A stretch of 64,000 bases of DNA, taken from positions 124,001 to 188,000 of the forward strand of contig NZ_MAGO01000002.1 of assembly GCF_001687335.1 (NCBI RefSeq), read 5' to 3'. Below the pieces are notes generated by a model. The model was not told where the DNA came from and did no database searches. It worked only from the letters and a program-made list of their open reading frames with translations. How positions within the stretch are numbered: position 1 is the first letter of the stretch; every line of letters begins with the position of its first letter. This DNA is from Dissulfuribacter thermophilus. GTDB lineage: Bacteria > Desulfobacterota > Dissulfuribacteria > Dissulfuribacterales > Dissulfuribacteraceae. The translations under genes and the position numbers were made by a program. Positions 8,563 through 17,837 of the stretch are shown piece after piece.

Positions 8563-10677
8563 TTATCCCAGACGAATTCCTCCTATTGATTCAAGTTTTA
8601 CATAACTTGGAATTTCGGAATGAGAAAGCACTACTACTTGTGGTATAAACCTCTCAATGAGTCTTCTTAGGTGCCTTCTGATTTGAGGACTCGTCAAAAT
8701 CACAGGCTGGTGCCCCTGATTTGTCACCTGCTCACACGCATCCTGAACGGCCTTGATGATCCTCTGGGCTGTTCCCGGATCAAGTGACATATAGCTACCA
8801 TGTTCTGTATGTTGAACTGCTCCTTTGATCATGTCTTCAATGCTTGCATCCAATGTAAGCACCCTAAGTGTCCCATCTTCTTGCACCAGGGGTTTAACAA
8901 TGGCGCGACCAAGCCTTTGCCGGACATATTCAGTCAAGATCTCCGGGTCTTTGGTCATTGGCCCAAAGTCTGCTAAGGTCTCCACAATTGTCAATAGGTC
9001 TCTAATAGACACCTTCTCGCGAACAAGGTGTTGAAGGACCTTTTGTATAATTCCAAGGCTTAAGGCCTGAGTGGCCTCTTCTACGGCCTTTGGATGATGC
9101 TTTGCCAGTGCATCCAAGAGCCTTTGAACTTCCTGGCGTCCCAATAGTTCGTCAGCATTTTGACGTATTATCTCAGCCAGATGGGTAGCAATAACAGTAG
9201 AGGGATCCACTACAGTGTAGCCTGCGAGCTGTGCCTCTTCTCTTTTTTCTTCAGGTATCCATATAGCAGGGAGTCCGAAAGCTGGCTCTTTAGTGGGTAT
9301 TCCTTCGATTTCCTTTGAGACATCCCCTGGATTTATGGCTAGGTATTGGCCCATAATGACTTCGCCCTTTGCTATATCAATCCCCTTAATAAGTACTACA
9401 TACTGCCCTGGATTCAGTTGGAGATTGTCCCTAACATGTAGAGGGGGAATGAGTATCCCCATTTCCTGTGCAAATTGTTTTCTAATTGAACGAATCCGCT
9501 CCAAAAGGTCACCTCCCTGGGATTCGTCCACTAAGGGGATCAGACCGTAACCCACTTCAAGTTCCAATATATCCAGGGATAAAAGACGCTCAATCTCCTC
9601 AGGGGCTGATTCACCTGAAGGAGTTTTTTCCTCCTTGGCCTTTTTTTCTTCTTCCTCCACCTCTTCTATAATATGCCTTTTTTTCTCCCTTAGAGTAATC
9701 CAGGCCAAGGTACCAAATATTGAACTTAAAAGAAAAAAAGGAAAAAAGGGAAGACCAGGTATCATCCCAAAGATAGCTACAACCCCTGCTGCCACGATCA
9801 TTGCCTCTGGATTAAGTGAAAATTGCCTTACAAACTCCTTCCCCATGCCAGCGTCTGAGGCTGCGCGGCTCACTAGGATTCCAGAGGCGGTTGATACTAT
9901 GAGAGCTGGAATCTGGGAGACAAGTCCGTCTCCAATAGTCAAAAGCGTGTAGCTTTGAGCTGCAGCTCCAATATTGAGGTCTTGTTGAAAAACCCCAATA
10001 ATAAAACCACCGATGATATTGATTGACATAATTATAAGGCCTGCTATGGCCTCGCCTCTAACAAATTTACTGGCACCATCCATCGCCCCATAAAACTCTG
10101 CTTCCCGTGCAATCTCTTGCCTTCTTCGCCTAGCCTCATTCTCATCTATGAGGCCGGCATTGAGGTCTGCATCAATTGCCATCTGCTTACCTGGCATGGC
10201 ATCCAAGGTAAAACGAGCTGCAACCTCTGCTATTCTTCCAGCACCCTTGGTGATGACAACGAAATTAATGATGACGAGTATGGCAAAGATGATACCACCT
10301 ACAACGTAATTCCCACCCACTACGAATTGGCCAAATCCCTTAATGATATTTCCAGCAGCATCGACCCCTGTATGCCCTTGCAGGAGGATCAGTCTCGTAG
10401 AGGCTATATTTAAGGATAGACGAAATAGAGTAGTTAAGAGAAGTAGGCTAGGAAATATAGGAAAGTCAAGGGGCTTGATAATGTAGAGCGAAAGAAGCAT
10501 CACAAGGAGACTAAATGTAAAGTTAAAGGCAAGCAGTATGTCCATGGCTGCTGCCGGAACAGGCATTACCATGATGACCAGTATTGCCAGCACACCACCA
10601 GCAGCAATAAGGTTATTGGACTCAATAGGGAGAATCGATGTAATCCTGCCCATTGTAGATGCTGGGGTTGCTGCCAC
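8563..10677 (-). CDS. flhA: Flagellar type III export gate protein FlhA
   Basis: 704 residues, full family length. The N-terminal half has about eight membrane helices (ILVIMVMPVPAAAMDILL ..., FPSLLLLTTLFRLSLNIASTR) and the conserved FHIPEP-region signature GAMDGASKFVRGEAIAG. The C-terminal half is the soluble domain that docks chaperone-substrate complexes. The start is taken as GTG 10677, with AGGGGGA nine bases upstream; an ATG eight codons later is possible. A 169-base gap with no gene separates it from flhB. Confidence 0.95.
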   Translation of the reverse strand: MAATPASTMGRITSILPIESNNLIAAGGVLAILVIMVMPVPAAAMDILLAFNFTFSLLVMLLSLYIIKPLDFPIFPSLLLLTTLFRLSLNIASTRLILLQGHTGVDAAGNIIKGFGQFVVGGNYVVGGIIFAILVIINFVVITKGAGRIAEVAARFTLDAMPGKQMAIDADLNAGLIDENEARRRRQEIAREAEFYGAMDGASKFVRGEAIAGLIIMSINIIGGFIIGVFQQDLNIGAAAQSYTLLTIGDGLVSQIPALIVSTASGILVSRAASDAGMGKEFVRQFSLNPEAMIVAAGVVAIFGMIPGLPFFPFFLLSSIFGTLAWITLREKKRHIIEEVEEEEKKAKEEKTPSGESAPEEIERLLSLDILELEVGYGLIPLVDESQGGDLLERIRSIRKQFAQEMGILIPPLHVRDNLQLNPGQYVVLIKGIDIAKGEVIMGQYLAINPGDVSKEIEGIPTKEPAFGLPAIWIPEEKREEAQLAGYTVVDPSTVIATHLAEIIRQNADELLGRQEVQRLLDALAKHHPKAVEEATQALSLGIIQKVLQHLVREKVSIRDLLTIVETLADFGPMTKDPEILTEYVRQRLGRAIVKPLVQEDGTLRVLTLDASIEDMIKGAVQHTEHGSYMSLDPGTAQRIIKAVQDACEQVTNQGHQPVILTSPQIRRHLRRLIERFIPQVVVLSHSEIPSYVKLESIGGIRLG

Positions 10678-10846
10678 TATTGAATGTCCCCCTGCGTGTT
10701 TAGGCTAAGGTCTAATAAATTAGATTTTGCTCTTAAGGTACTCATAGCATTTGTCATTTTTTTGTCTCTTTTTTTGCTCCTTGAAATTAATTAAGCAAAA
10801 TAAATGCCACACATAAGTCTTCATGGTTCTAAGGCCCGTTTAATCA

Positions 10847-11914
10847 TCATTGAACCTTTCCCTTCAACCTGTAAACATAGGCCAGAACTTCGGCCACAAC
10901 CTTATAAAGGCTCTCTGGAATAATGTCTCCCACATTACAAGACCGAAACAGGCTCTGTGCAAGGGGCTTATTTTCCACTACTGGGACATCGTGCTCATAG
11001 GCTATATCTTTTATCCTCTGGGCCACATAACCAGATCCTTTGGCTACTACCTTTGGAGCGTCCATGGCACCGGGCTCATATCGCAAGGCTACAGCAAGCT
11101 TCGTAGGGTTAGTGATCACAACGTCGGCCTCTGGGACTTCGGCCATCATGCGCTTCCTTGCCATCTCTCTTTGTATGCTCCTGATCCTTGACTTTACTTG
11201 AGGATCACCTTCGGTCTGCTTGAATTCCTCTTTTAGCTCCTGACGCGTCATGCGAAGATTTTTTTCAAAGTCCCACCTCTGAAACAGATAATCCAAAATC
11301 GAAAGTACAATCATCACTGCACATGTCTTCCAAAAGATCGCAAAACTGACCTGTCCAAGATAGGCCAGGATTTGAAAGGGACTCTTCTGTAACATCAGCG
11401 GGATATTTTCAAACTCAGCCCTCACGGTCACATAGGCAACATAGCCTACCACTGCCACCTTAAATAGACTCTTCAGGAGTTCGGCAAAAGATTGGGCGGA
11501 AAAGAGTCGCTTAACCCCTTCTAACGGATTGATACGCGAAAATTTTGGCACAAGTGGTTCACTAGTAAATATGAATCCAAACTGAAGTATATTTGAAAGT
11601 ATTGCCAGGACCACCACTACCAAAAAGATTGGCGCCAGTATCACAAAGAGCTGTTTTATTATGAGATATGAAACTCCAAGGATATTTGTATCATCAATAC
11701 TTATGCTGCCAACACGTCCAAAATAGTATCGCAGGCATATAGTCAACTGGTGATAAAAGAAGGCGCTCCCCCAATACAGTGTAAATAGCCCACCTAGAAG
11801 GACGGACACTGAGGCAAGCTCCCTGCTCTTTGCTACCTGTCCCTTTTCTCTTGCCTCTTGCCTCCTTCGCGGAGTGGCCTTTTCAGTTCGTTCTTGAAAG
11901 CTCTCATCAGGCAT
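10847..11914 (-). CDS. flhB: Flagellar export switch protein FlhB
   Basis: 355 residues, the usual length. The N-terminal tail is ERTEKATPRRRQEAREKGQV, followed by four membrane helices and a cytoplasmic domain with the self-cleavage site NPTK (VVITNPTKLAVAL). FlhB switches export from rod/hook to filament substrates after cleavage between N and P. It lies between fliR and flhA, as in most bacteria. The short gap before fliR holds a TCAAAACTCAAAACT motif related to the inverted repeat near 43.5 kb. Confidence 0.96.
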   Translation of the reverse strand: MPDESFQERTEKATPRRRQEAREKGQVAKSRELASVSVLLGGLFTLYWGSAFFYHQLTICLRYYFGRVGSISIDDTNILGVSYLIIKQLFVILAPIFLVVVVLAILSNILQFGFIFTSEPLVPKFSRINPLEGVKRLFSAQSFAELLKSLFKVAVVGYVAYVTVRAEFENIPLMLQKSPFQILAYLGQVSFAIFWKTCAVMIVLSILDYLFQRWDFEKNLRMTRQELKEEFKQTEGDPQVKSRIRSIQREMARKRMMAEVPEADVVITNPTKLAVALRYEPGAMDAPKVVAKGSGYVAQRIKDIAYEHDVPVVENKPLAQSLFRSCNVGDIIPESLYKVVAEVLAYVYRLKGKVQ

Positions 11915-11960
11915 GGGCTTTTTTCTCCCTTAACTCAAAACTCAAAACTTTTTTGAGAGC

Positions 11961-12755
11961 CTATCTCCCAGAAAAGGCCTGGAGCAGGTCTGGCAAAATT
12001 TTAAGTCCAGTATCTAGTTCTTTTGCCAGTGTAGGCCAAAATACCTGGAGCGTTATCCCCAAGAAAAAGAGTCCGAGTATGACATTCATTCCAAAACTCA
12101 TCATTAGCATATTCATTTGCGGCACTGTCTTTGCTAGTATGCCCAAGGCTACCTGCCCCAATAAGAGGATTGCCATAACAGGGGCCATGAGCTTTATTGA
12201 CAGTACGAACATCTTATTTCCTAGTTCTACCATGAGGTCAAAAATAGGTTGACTTAGGTTTAATTCGCCGGGCTTAAGCAACCAAAAACTGTCATGGAGC
12301 ACTTTCAATACGTAATGGTGACCATTGGCTGTCAGAAAGAGAAGTAAGGCAAAAAGATACGCAAACTGCGAGATGACCACTGACTGGGTCCCGGACTGAG
12401 GATCAACGACGTTTGCAACACTGAATCCAATCTGAAAACCAACCATCTGCCCTGCTGTCTGAAGCCCCGCAAATATTAGCCTTAGGATCAGGGCAAGACT
12501 CATCCCCACAAACAACTCACTTACTACAAAGAGAATAAATTGAACTGCCTCTCTTGGAAGTTGCTCTGGTGTTAGAGGGACAAGTGGGGTCAACACCAAG
12601 GAAACTACTATGGTAAATGCAGCCTTTACCTGGATTGGAAGTACCCTGGAACTAAACACTGGCATCATGAAAAAAATTGCCCCGACTCGCATGGCCACTA
12701 GCACGAATACCTCAAAGTATTGGATCAAAAATATGTAAATTTCTGCCTCTTTCAT
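11961..12755 (-). CDS. fliR: Flagellar export gate protein FliR
   Basis: 264 residues, about six membrane helices, with the family pattern VAMRVGAIFFMMPVF near the start, LIFAGLQTAGQMVGFQIGFS in the middle and QVALGILAKTVPQMNMLMMSFG after it. FliR sits in the FliPQR core of the export gate. Its ATG overlaps the fliQ stop by four bases. Confidence 0.96.
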   Translation of the reverse strand: MKEAEIYIFLIQYFEVFVLVAMRVGAIFFMMPVFSSRVLPIQVKAAFTIVVSLVLTPLVPLTPEQLPREAVQFILFVVSELFVGMSLALILRLIFAGLQTAGQMVGFQIGFSVANVVDPQSGTQSVVISQFAYLFALLLFLTANGHHYVLKVLHDSFWLLKPGELNLSQPIFDLMVELGNKMFVLSIKLMAPVMAILLLGQVALGILAKTVPQMNMLMMSFGMNVILGLFFLGITLQVFWPTLAKELDTGLKILPDLLQAFSGR

Positions 12756-13021
12756 CGTATCATTAATGGTATTTGTTCAATAAGTTCTTTTGTAAAATCT
12801 AGTAGTTTGTGCATTATCCATGGAAAGGAAAAAAGGAGTCCCAAAAGCACTGCAACTATCTTGGGAACAAAAGAAAGGGTCATCTCCTGAATCTGGGTTA
12901 CAGCCTGAAAGATGCTAACTATGAGTCCAACAATTAGTCCCAACCCCAACATGGGGAGACTGATGATTAGCGTAAGTTCTATTGCATGTCTTGCAAGGCC
13001 CACTACAAAATCCTGTGTCAT
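12752..13021 (-). CDS. fliQ: Flagellar export gate protein FliQ
   Basis: 89 residues with two membrane helices and the family core GLIVSIFQAVTQIQEMTL then FVPKI. Canonical length. FliQ wraps the FliP5-FliR1 complex of the export gate. The order fliP-fliQ-fliR is conserved here, with 12 bases between fliP and fliQ. Confidence 0.96.
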   Translation of the reverse strand: MTQDFVVGLARHAIELTLIISLPMLGLGLIVGLIVSIFQAVTQIQEMTLSFVPKIVAVLLGLLFSFPWIMHKLLDFTKELIEQIPLMIR

Positions 13022-13033
13022 ACTTTTGACTCC

Positions 13034-13834
13034 TTAAAAAAAGCTCTTCACCAAGGAACCTATGAGTAGATGCCAACCATCCACCAGTACAAACAAAAGG
13101 AGTTTAAAAGGAAGTGAGATCAATACTGGTGGGAGCATCATCATACCCATGGAAAGAAGTACACTTGCCACTACCATGTCTATTATCAAAAAGGGAATGT
13201 ATAAGACAAAACCTATCTCAAAGGCAGTTTTGAGCTCACTTATCATATATGCCGGAATGAGGACAAATGTAGGTATATCATCCTTGGTGTTGGGATTGGT
13301 TATACCAGCCATATTTGTAAAGAGCTTAAGATCCGCCTCTCGTGTCTGCCTGAACATAAATTCCCTGATGGGTTTTTGGACACGATCAAGGGCCGTCTTC
13401 AAGCTTATTTCATCCCTCAGATAGGGTTGAATGGAATTCACATTGGCCTCGTTCCACACTGGATACATAATAAAAAAAGTGAGAAAGAGGGCCAGCCCTA
13501 TGAGGACCTGATTGGGAGGCATCTGTTGAGTCCCTATAGCCTGCCTTAAGAATCCAAATACCACTATGAGCCTCGTAAATGAGGTAGTCATAAGAAGGAT
13601 GGCAGGTGCCACAGACAGGATTGTCAGTAGCAATATGACCTCTAGGACAGTTGCCACTTTGGATGGATCTTCAGTATTTTCAAACCCTACTTGAAAGGTG
13701 GGAAGTGTGAGACAGTGAGCTGGGCTGCTACTAAATAGTAAGAAGAAAAGAGATGTCAATAAAATGACAACAAGGTATTTGCTACTTATTGCCTCCTTCG
13801 TTTTGTTCTTTAACCCCTGAATCCCCTTTTCCAC
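13034..13834 (-). CDS. fliP: Flagellar export gate protein FliP
   Basis: 266 residues: an N-terminal signal-type helix (LVVILLTSLFFLLFSSSPAHC), then the FliP domain with MTSFTRLIVVFGFLRQAIGT, NQVLIGLALFLTFF and the C-terminal GMMMLPPVLISLPFKLLLFV signature. The GTG at 13834 lies inside the 3' end of fliO, giving a 53-base overlap. A shorter form from an internal start would lose the signal helix, so the long form is preferred. Confidence 0.95.
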   Translation of the reverse strand: MEKGIQGLKNKTKEAISSKYLVVILLTSLFFLLFSSSPAHCLTLPTFQVGFENTEDPSKVATVLEVILLLTILSVAPAILLMTTSFTRLIVVFGFLRQAIGTQQMPPNQVLIGLALFLTFFIMYPVWNEANVNSIQPYLRDEISLKTALDRVQKPIREFMFRQTREADLKLFTNMAGITNPNTKDDIPTFVLIPAYMISELKTAFEIGFVLYIPFLIIDMVVASVLLSMGMMMLPPVLISLPFKLLLFVLVDGWHLLIGSLVKSFF

Positions 13835-14096
13835 GATTTAACTCCCCCAATAAATTGATACCTGCATCTGAAATACCAAGAATGAGCTCATTATCTGCTA
13901 CTCTCACTATAGATATGTATTTTTTGGGGAGAATCTGCTTCGTGGATACCACGTGAATTTGCTCATCCTTTGAGCCCTTGCCTGGCAGACACGCTCCCCA
14001 TCTTCTTACTGCATAGTTAAATGCAAGGAGCATGCCCAAGATAATGCTGAGGGCCCCTATAGTCTTTATGAGCAGGGGGAAGGTTACTGAATCCAT
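13782..14096 (-). CDS. fliO: Flagellar biosynthesis protein FliO
   Basis: 104-residue bitopic membrane protein. One helix (LLIKTIGALSIILGMLLAFNYAV) is followed by the small cytoplasmic FliO domain with IHVVSTKQILPKKYISIVRV and LILGISDAGINLL. FliO helps FliP assemble. It sits between fliN (four-base gap) and fliP (53-base overlap). The C-terminal tail beyond LNRGKGDSG is poorly conserved and lies in the overlap. Confidence 0.88.
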   Translation of the reverse strand: MDSVTFPLLIKTIGALSIILGMLLAFNYAVRRWGACLPGKGSKDEQIHVVSTKQILPKKYISIVRVADNELILGISDAGINLLGELNRGKGDSGVKEQNEGGNK

Positions 14097-14100
14097 ATTA

Positions 14101-14700
14101 TCATCCCAAAGACTTAACTCTATCAGATGGACTAATAATCTCTGTCAACCGCACTCCGAACTTCTCATTAACCACTACTATCTCGCCTTTTGCCATGAGC
14201 TTATGGTTTACGTAAATTTCCGCTGGCTCTCCTGCCAATTTATTGAGCTCTACAACAGACCCCTGTCCAAGCTGTAGAAGGTCCTTTATCCTCAATTTGG
14301 CGCGTCCTAGCTCAACTGACACATCAAGTGGGATATCCAGAATAAAATCGAGGTCCGGGTGTTCTACCCCCTTTTTGGAAGTCTCTTGTCCGAAGTCTGA
14401 AAAATTGGGTGCCACATCTTTCTCTGAGTCTGTCTCTTTAGGCCCCTCTGAGCCTACTTGACCTTGATCCAATGCCTTCTTAGCAGCTTCATCGCCACCC
14501 TGTGCAGCTTCTTTGAAGGCATCATCCCAACTTACATCTTCTGTGCTTGATTCTTGTCCATCCTTACTATCCCCGACCTCAGTCTTTTGTTGGGCATCCT
14601 GTTGGCCTTCACTCCCACTCTTGGCATCTAGAGAGCCTTCACCCTCCTGTTCGTCAATCCCTTCTTCCAAAAGCTTATCTAATTCCTCTTGTGACAACAT
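14101..14700 (-). CDS. fliN: Flagellar switch protein FliN with acidic N-terminal extension
   Basis: 199 residues. The C-terminal ~80 residues are the SpoA/FliN fold (LDIPLDVSVELGRAKLRIKD, LGQGSVVELNKLAGEPAEIYVN, FGVRLTEI). Residues ~10-115 are an acidic, low-complexity linker, starting with MLSQEELDKLLEEG, the FliM/FliN-type N-terminal motif. FliN forms the base of the C-ring and binds CheY and FliH. It is longer than the ~130 residues of enterobacterial FliN. Confidence 0.95.
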   Translation of the reverse strand: MLSQEELDKLLEEGIDEQEGEGSLDAKSGSEGQQDAQQKTEVGDSKDGQESSTEDVSWDDAFKEAAQGGDEAAKKALDQGQVGSEGPKETDSEKDVAPNFSDFGQETSKKGVEHPDLDFILDIPLDVSVELGRAKLRIKDLLQLGQGSVVELNKLAGEPAEIYVNHKLMAKGEIVVVNEKFGVRLTEIISPSDRVKSLG

Positions 14701-14731
14701 GACACAACTCCTTGTAATTTATTGCAAACTA

Positions 14732-15724
14732 CTATAAGTCGTCAGGATTCAAGATCAGGCTTTCGATCTTGAATGCCCTATGTCCCCTCTTTATTCCTGG
14801 AGAACCTTTAAATTTGGGAAGTCCCTGGACATATGCCAGTAACAAATCATCTACATTTGTATCAAGCTGAATTATATCTCCTTCATCCAAATCCAATAAT
14901 TCAGCGCCAGAGATTGTGGCCTTTCCAAGCGGGACAACAAAATCAAGTTCTGTCTGTCTTAGATTGAGAATTATTCCCTGCCTCCATTGGGGATCTGTGG
15001 ACTCCTCTCCTTGAAATGAGGTCTGCAACTTGTTTTTAATCGGTTGTAATATGGTTAATGGAATACACAGAGTCATGAATCCTGTCACTTCTTCCAGTTC
15101 GAGCTGGTACTTACTCACCAGAACAGTGTCATCATCTTGGGCAACTTTGGCAAACTGCGGATTAATCTCGCTCCTCACATACTGGAGCGTGACAGGATAA
15201 ATTGGTCTCCAGGCCCTCTCAAGATCGGACAAGAGGGCATTGACTACCTTTTTGATTAGCCTCTGCTCAATAGAGGTGAATTCTCGACCCTCTACCCGCA
15301 TCTGCCCAAACTGAGATGCTCCCAAAAAAATCTCCACAATACTAAATACGATCTGAGAATCCACCACCATGAGCACATGGCCTCTTAGCGGTTCCATCTT
15401 GAGAACATGAATATTACTAGGTACAGGTACCCGCCTTAGAAACTCCTTGAATGTTATTATCTCTGTGGGAACAACTGTACTATCGACAACTACCCTCAGA
15501 ATAGAAGAAAGTGTGGTTCTCAGTCCACGATTGAAATAGTCGTTTATTACGTCAAATGCCGGGAATCGAACGCGAGTTAGCCTTGCAGCATTAGTAAAAT
15601 CATATGGTTGAATCCCATCAGGGCTCTGTTCAGCCTTGGAACTTTCTTCTGGCTCCTCTGACGCTAAGTCATCAAGCCCCCCCAACAGGGCATCTATTTC
15701 TTCTTGACTCAATACCTGGGCCAT
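14732..15724 (-). CDS. fliM: Flagellar motor switch protein FliM
   Basis: 330 residues, normal length. The N-terminal CheY-binding-type motif is MAQVLSQEEIDALLGGLDD. The middle domain has YDFTNAARLTRVRFPAFDVINDYFNRGLR, and the C-terminal SpoA domain has LDLDEGDIIQLDTNVDDLL. FliM receives phospho-CheY and turns the C-ring. It lies between fliL and fliN. Confidence 0.96.
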   Translation of the reverse strand: MAQVLSQEEIDALLGGLDDLASEEPEESSKAEQSPDGIQPYDFTNAARLTRVRFPAFDVINDYFNRGLRTTLSSILRVVVDSTVVPTEIITFKEFLRRVPVPSNIHVLKMEPLRGHVLMVVDSQIVFSIVEIFLGASQFGQMRVEGREFTSIEQRLIKKVVNALLSDLERAWRPIYPVTLQYVRSEINPQFAKVAQDDDTVLVSKYQLELEEVTGFMTLCIPLTILQPIKNKLQTSFQGEESTDPQWRQGIILNLRQTELDFVVPLGKATISGAELLDLDEGDIIQLDTNVDDLLLAYVQGLPKFKGSPGIKRGHRAFKIESLILNPDDL

Positions 15725-15733
15725 AGCACCCTC

Positions 15734-16261
15734 TTACTGGACAACAAACTGGGCAAAGTAAACATTTTTTACGGCATCCTTTCCAAGGATCCTGCTAACT
15801 CTTGCCATAATTTCATCCCTTAGCCTTATCTTACCTTCCATGGTAATTACGTCTTCAAGGGTTTGACTACTTAGCAGTAATATTATGTCATTTCGAATCC
15901 TTGGAAGCAATTTATCTGCTTTATCTTTGACTTCATCGTTTACCAACTCAAGAGTAATGGTGGCCTTCACAAAATGCCTTGCCTTAGGATCTGCAAGATT
16001 TACCACAAAAGGATCCATAGAGAACATCACACCTATTTCAGGGGAACTTTGTTTTACTGGTTGAGAGCTTTCCCCTTGTTGTTGCTCTTGCTGTATCTCC
16101 TGGGCAATCTCTTGATCACTAGGTCCTGAAAAGAGGAAAAAATATGCTCCTGCACCGCACAACAACAACACTACCACCCCTATAATAATGAAAAGAAGCA
16201 GAGGCTTCTTCTTCTTTTCTGTCCCTTCAGCCTGCTCTTTGCCTTTTTTTTCCTTTGCCAT
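15734..16261 (-). CDS. fliL: Flagellar basal body-associated protein FliL
   Basis: 175 residues: a Lys/Glu-rich N-terminus, one membrane helix (LLLFIIIGVVVLLLCGAGAYFFLF), a Gln/Glu-rich linker and the periplasmic FliL domain (MFSMDPFVVNLADPKARHFVK to NVYFAQFVVQ). It is the first gene of the leftward flagellar operon; AGGAGG lies seven bases upstream of the ATG. The 281 bases upstream must hold the promoter, but I see no convincing sigma-54 or sigma-28 site. Confidence 0.94.
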   Translation of the reverse strand: MAKEKKGKEQAEGTEKKKKPLLLFIIIGVVVLLLCGAGAYFFLFSGPSDQEIAQEIQQEQQQGESSQPVKQSSPEIGVMFSMDPFVVNLADPKARHFVKATITLELVNDEVKDKADKLLPRIRNDIILLLSSQTLEDVITMEGKIRLRDEIMARVSRILGKDAVKNVYFAQFVVQ

Positions 16262-16542
16262 GCCTTTTCCTCCTGCAAATCTTATACCTTTTTTTCGTCA
16301 CACTTTTGACGCTTATCTTGAATCAAATCGTACAGCCTAGGTTAGGCATAATCTTTATAGATCTATCGGCTGTATTGAGCACAACACAAAATTCTCTGTC
16401 CACTTGCCAAGGCCCTATTTGTTACAGCAAGTTCTGATTCACCGACAATGTCAGAAAAAACTTCCAAATCCTTCCCTGCCTCCTCTCTCTACTTGTTAAT
16501 AGACATATTTCTTGTTCGACATTTAAAGTGAATAATCTTAAT

Positions 16543-17826
16543 TTAAGTCTGGCTCCTCAGTATCTTGCCAATGATTTTAGTGGTGGAAACATCATGGACA
16601 AAAGGAATCCTTTTTACTACTCCCCCATGTGCCTTGACAAAATTGGCCCCTACTATCTCATCCTCACGCCAGTCTTCGCCCTTTATCAGACAGTCAGGGA
16701 CAATTGCCTTGATGACATTAATGGGCGTTGGCTCATCGAATAGCACCACATAGTCCACTGCCTCTAGTCCAGCAAGGACAGATGCCCTCATTGCCTCTGG
16801 ATTTACAGGCCTAAATGGCCCTTTAATGGACCTTATAGACTCATCAGTATTCATTCCCACTACAAGAAAGTCTCCAGCCCTACGGGCCTCTTCAAGGTAG
16901 GCTACATGACCTGCATGAAGGATATCAAAACAGCCATTTGTAAATACGCATTTTTGCCCTGTGGCCTTACGCCGTTGAACAATCTTCACAAGCGTAGGAA
17001 GATCTAGCACCTTGCTTGAAGAACATTGATGCCAGGTTGGTGGACGAGCTGTAAAAAATTTCTTTCTGACACCTTCTACTAGAGTTAGATCTATTTCACA
17101 TACGATCTCCTCTGGGTCAGTACCTGCTTGGGCAATTACTCTACCATCAGGGGCAACGACAAGTGAACTTCCACCAAACTCAATGCCATGGAGCTGTCCT
17201 GATGCATTGACTCCTATTACAAAGCACTGATTTTCAATGGCCCTGGCCCTAATTAAGGTAGAGAAATGTTCGATTCTCTCCTTGGGCCAAAGCGCCATGC
17301 ATACAATAATGGAACAGCCAAGTAGACTGTATTCCCTGGAAAGATCAGGAAACCTTAAATCATAACAGATAATTGGACCTATCCCCACCTCGACACCGTC
17401 AAAATTCTGCCACATGGCAACAGGCTCTTCTCCTGATTTAAACAACTTGTCCTCTTCAAAAGGTGGAAACAGGTTGATCTTTCGATAGCACCTGGGTTTC
17501 TGGCCAGGAGTTATAAAAAAGGCGCTATTATAAATTGTCTCTGCCGATCTCAACTCATCCTTTTCAGCAAGCCCACCTAAAATTGAAAAGGAATACCGAG
17601 TGGCAAGCGTCTCCAGTCTAAACAGGATTTGAGAAGTGCAATCTGCAAGACTAAGGCTATGTTCTTTGAGTGGGCCTGTACTCCATAGCTCAGGAAGCAC
17701 TACAAGATCAGGAATCTTGCCTGAGAGATTGCGAATCTTTTCTTCTACTCTATTACATTCTTCTATAGGATCTTTACCCTCAGGATCATGTTGAATTAAG
17801 GCTACCTTAAAAGTTTTAGATTCCAT
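16543..17826 (-). CDS. Fusion: nitrilase-superfamily amidohydrolase + HldE-type adenylyltransferase
   Basis: One uninterrupted frame with two enzymes. Numbering from a GTG two codons upstream, residues ~5-265 are a carbon-nitrogen hydrolase with the catalytic triad Glu48 (VVLPELW), Lys118 (CYRKINLF) and Cys156 (IICYDLRFP), closest in pattern to omega-amidase/YafV. Residues ~285-427 are a cytidylyltransferase-fold domain with FTNGCFDILHAGH, like the C-terminal domain of HldE/RfaE that makes ADP-heptose. I prefer the ATG at 17826, with AGGGG close upstream. It follows a UDP-glucose-epimerase-like gene by 11 bases, so a role in nucleotide-sugar supply is plausible. The reason for joining an amidase is unknown. 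Confidence 0.88.
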   Translation of the reverse strand: MESKTFKVALIQHDPEGKDPIEECNRVEEKIRNLSGKIPDLVVLPELWSTGPLKEHSLSLADCTSQILFRLETLATRYSFSILGGLAEKDELRSAETIYNSAFFITPGQKPRCYRKINLFPPFEEDKLFKSGEEPVAMWQNFDGVEVGIGPIICYDLRFPDLSREYSLLGCSIIVCMALWPKERIEHFSTLIRARAIENQCFVIGVNASGQLHGIEFGGSSLVVAPDGRVIAQAGTDPEEIVCEIDLTLVEGVRKKFFTARPPTWHQCSSSKVLDLPTLVKIVQRRKATGQKCVFTNGCFDILHAGHVAYLEEARRAGDFLVVGMNTDESIRSIKGPFRPVNPEAMRASVLAGLEAVDYVVLFDEPTPINVIKAIVPDCLIKGEDWREDEIVGANFVKAHGGVVKRIPFVHDVSTTKIIGKILRSQT

Positions 17827-17837
17827 AGTCACCCCTA

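Noticed and set aside
10678-10846. Small gene between flhA and flhB
   Set aside because: Only short frames without ribosome-binding sites; the gap is AT-rich with no recognisable product.
13782-13834. Possible frameshift between fliO and fliP
   Set aside because: The overlap is explained by the fliP signal peptide lying inside the variable fliO tail; both conserved domains are intact.
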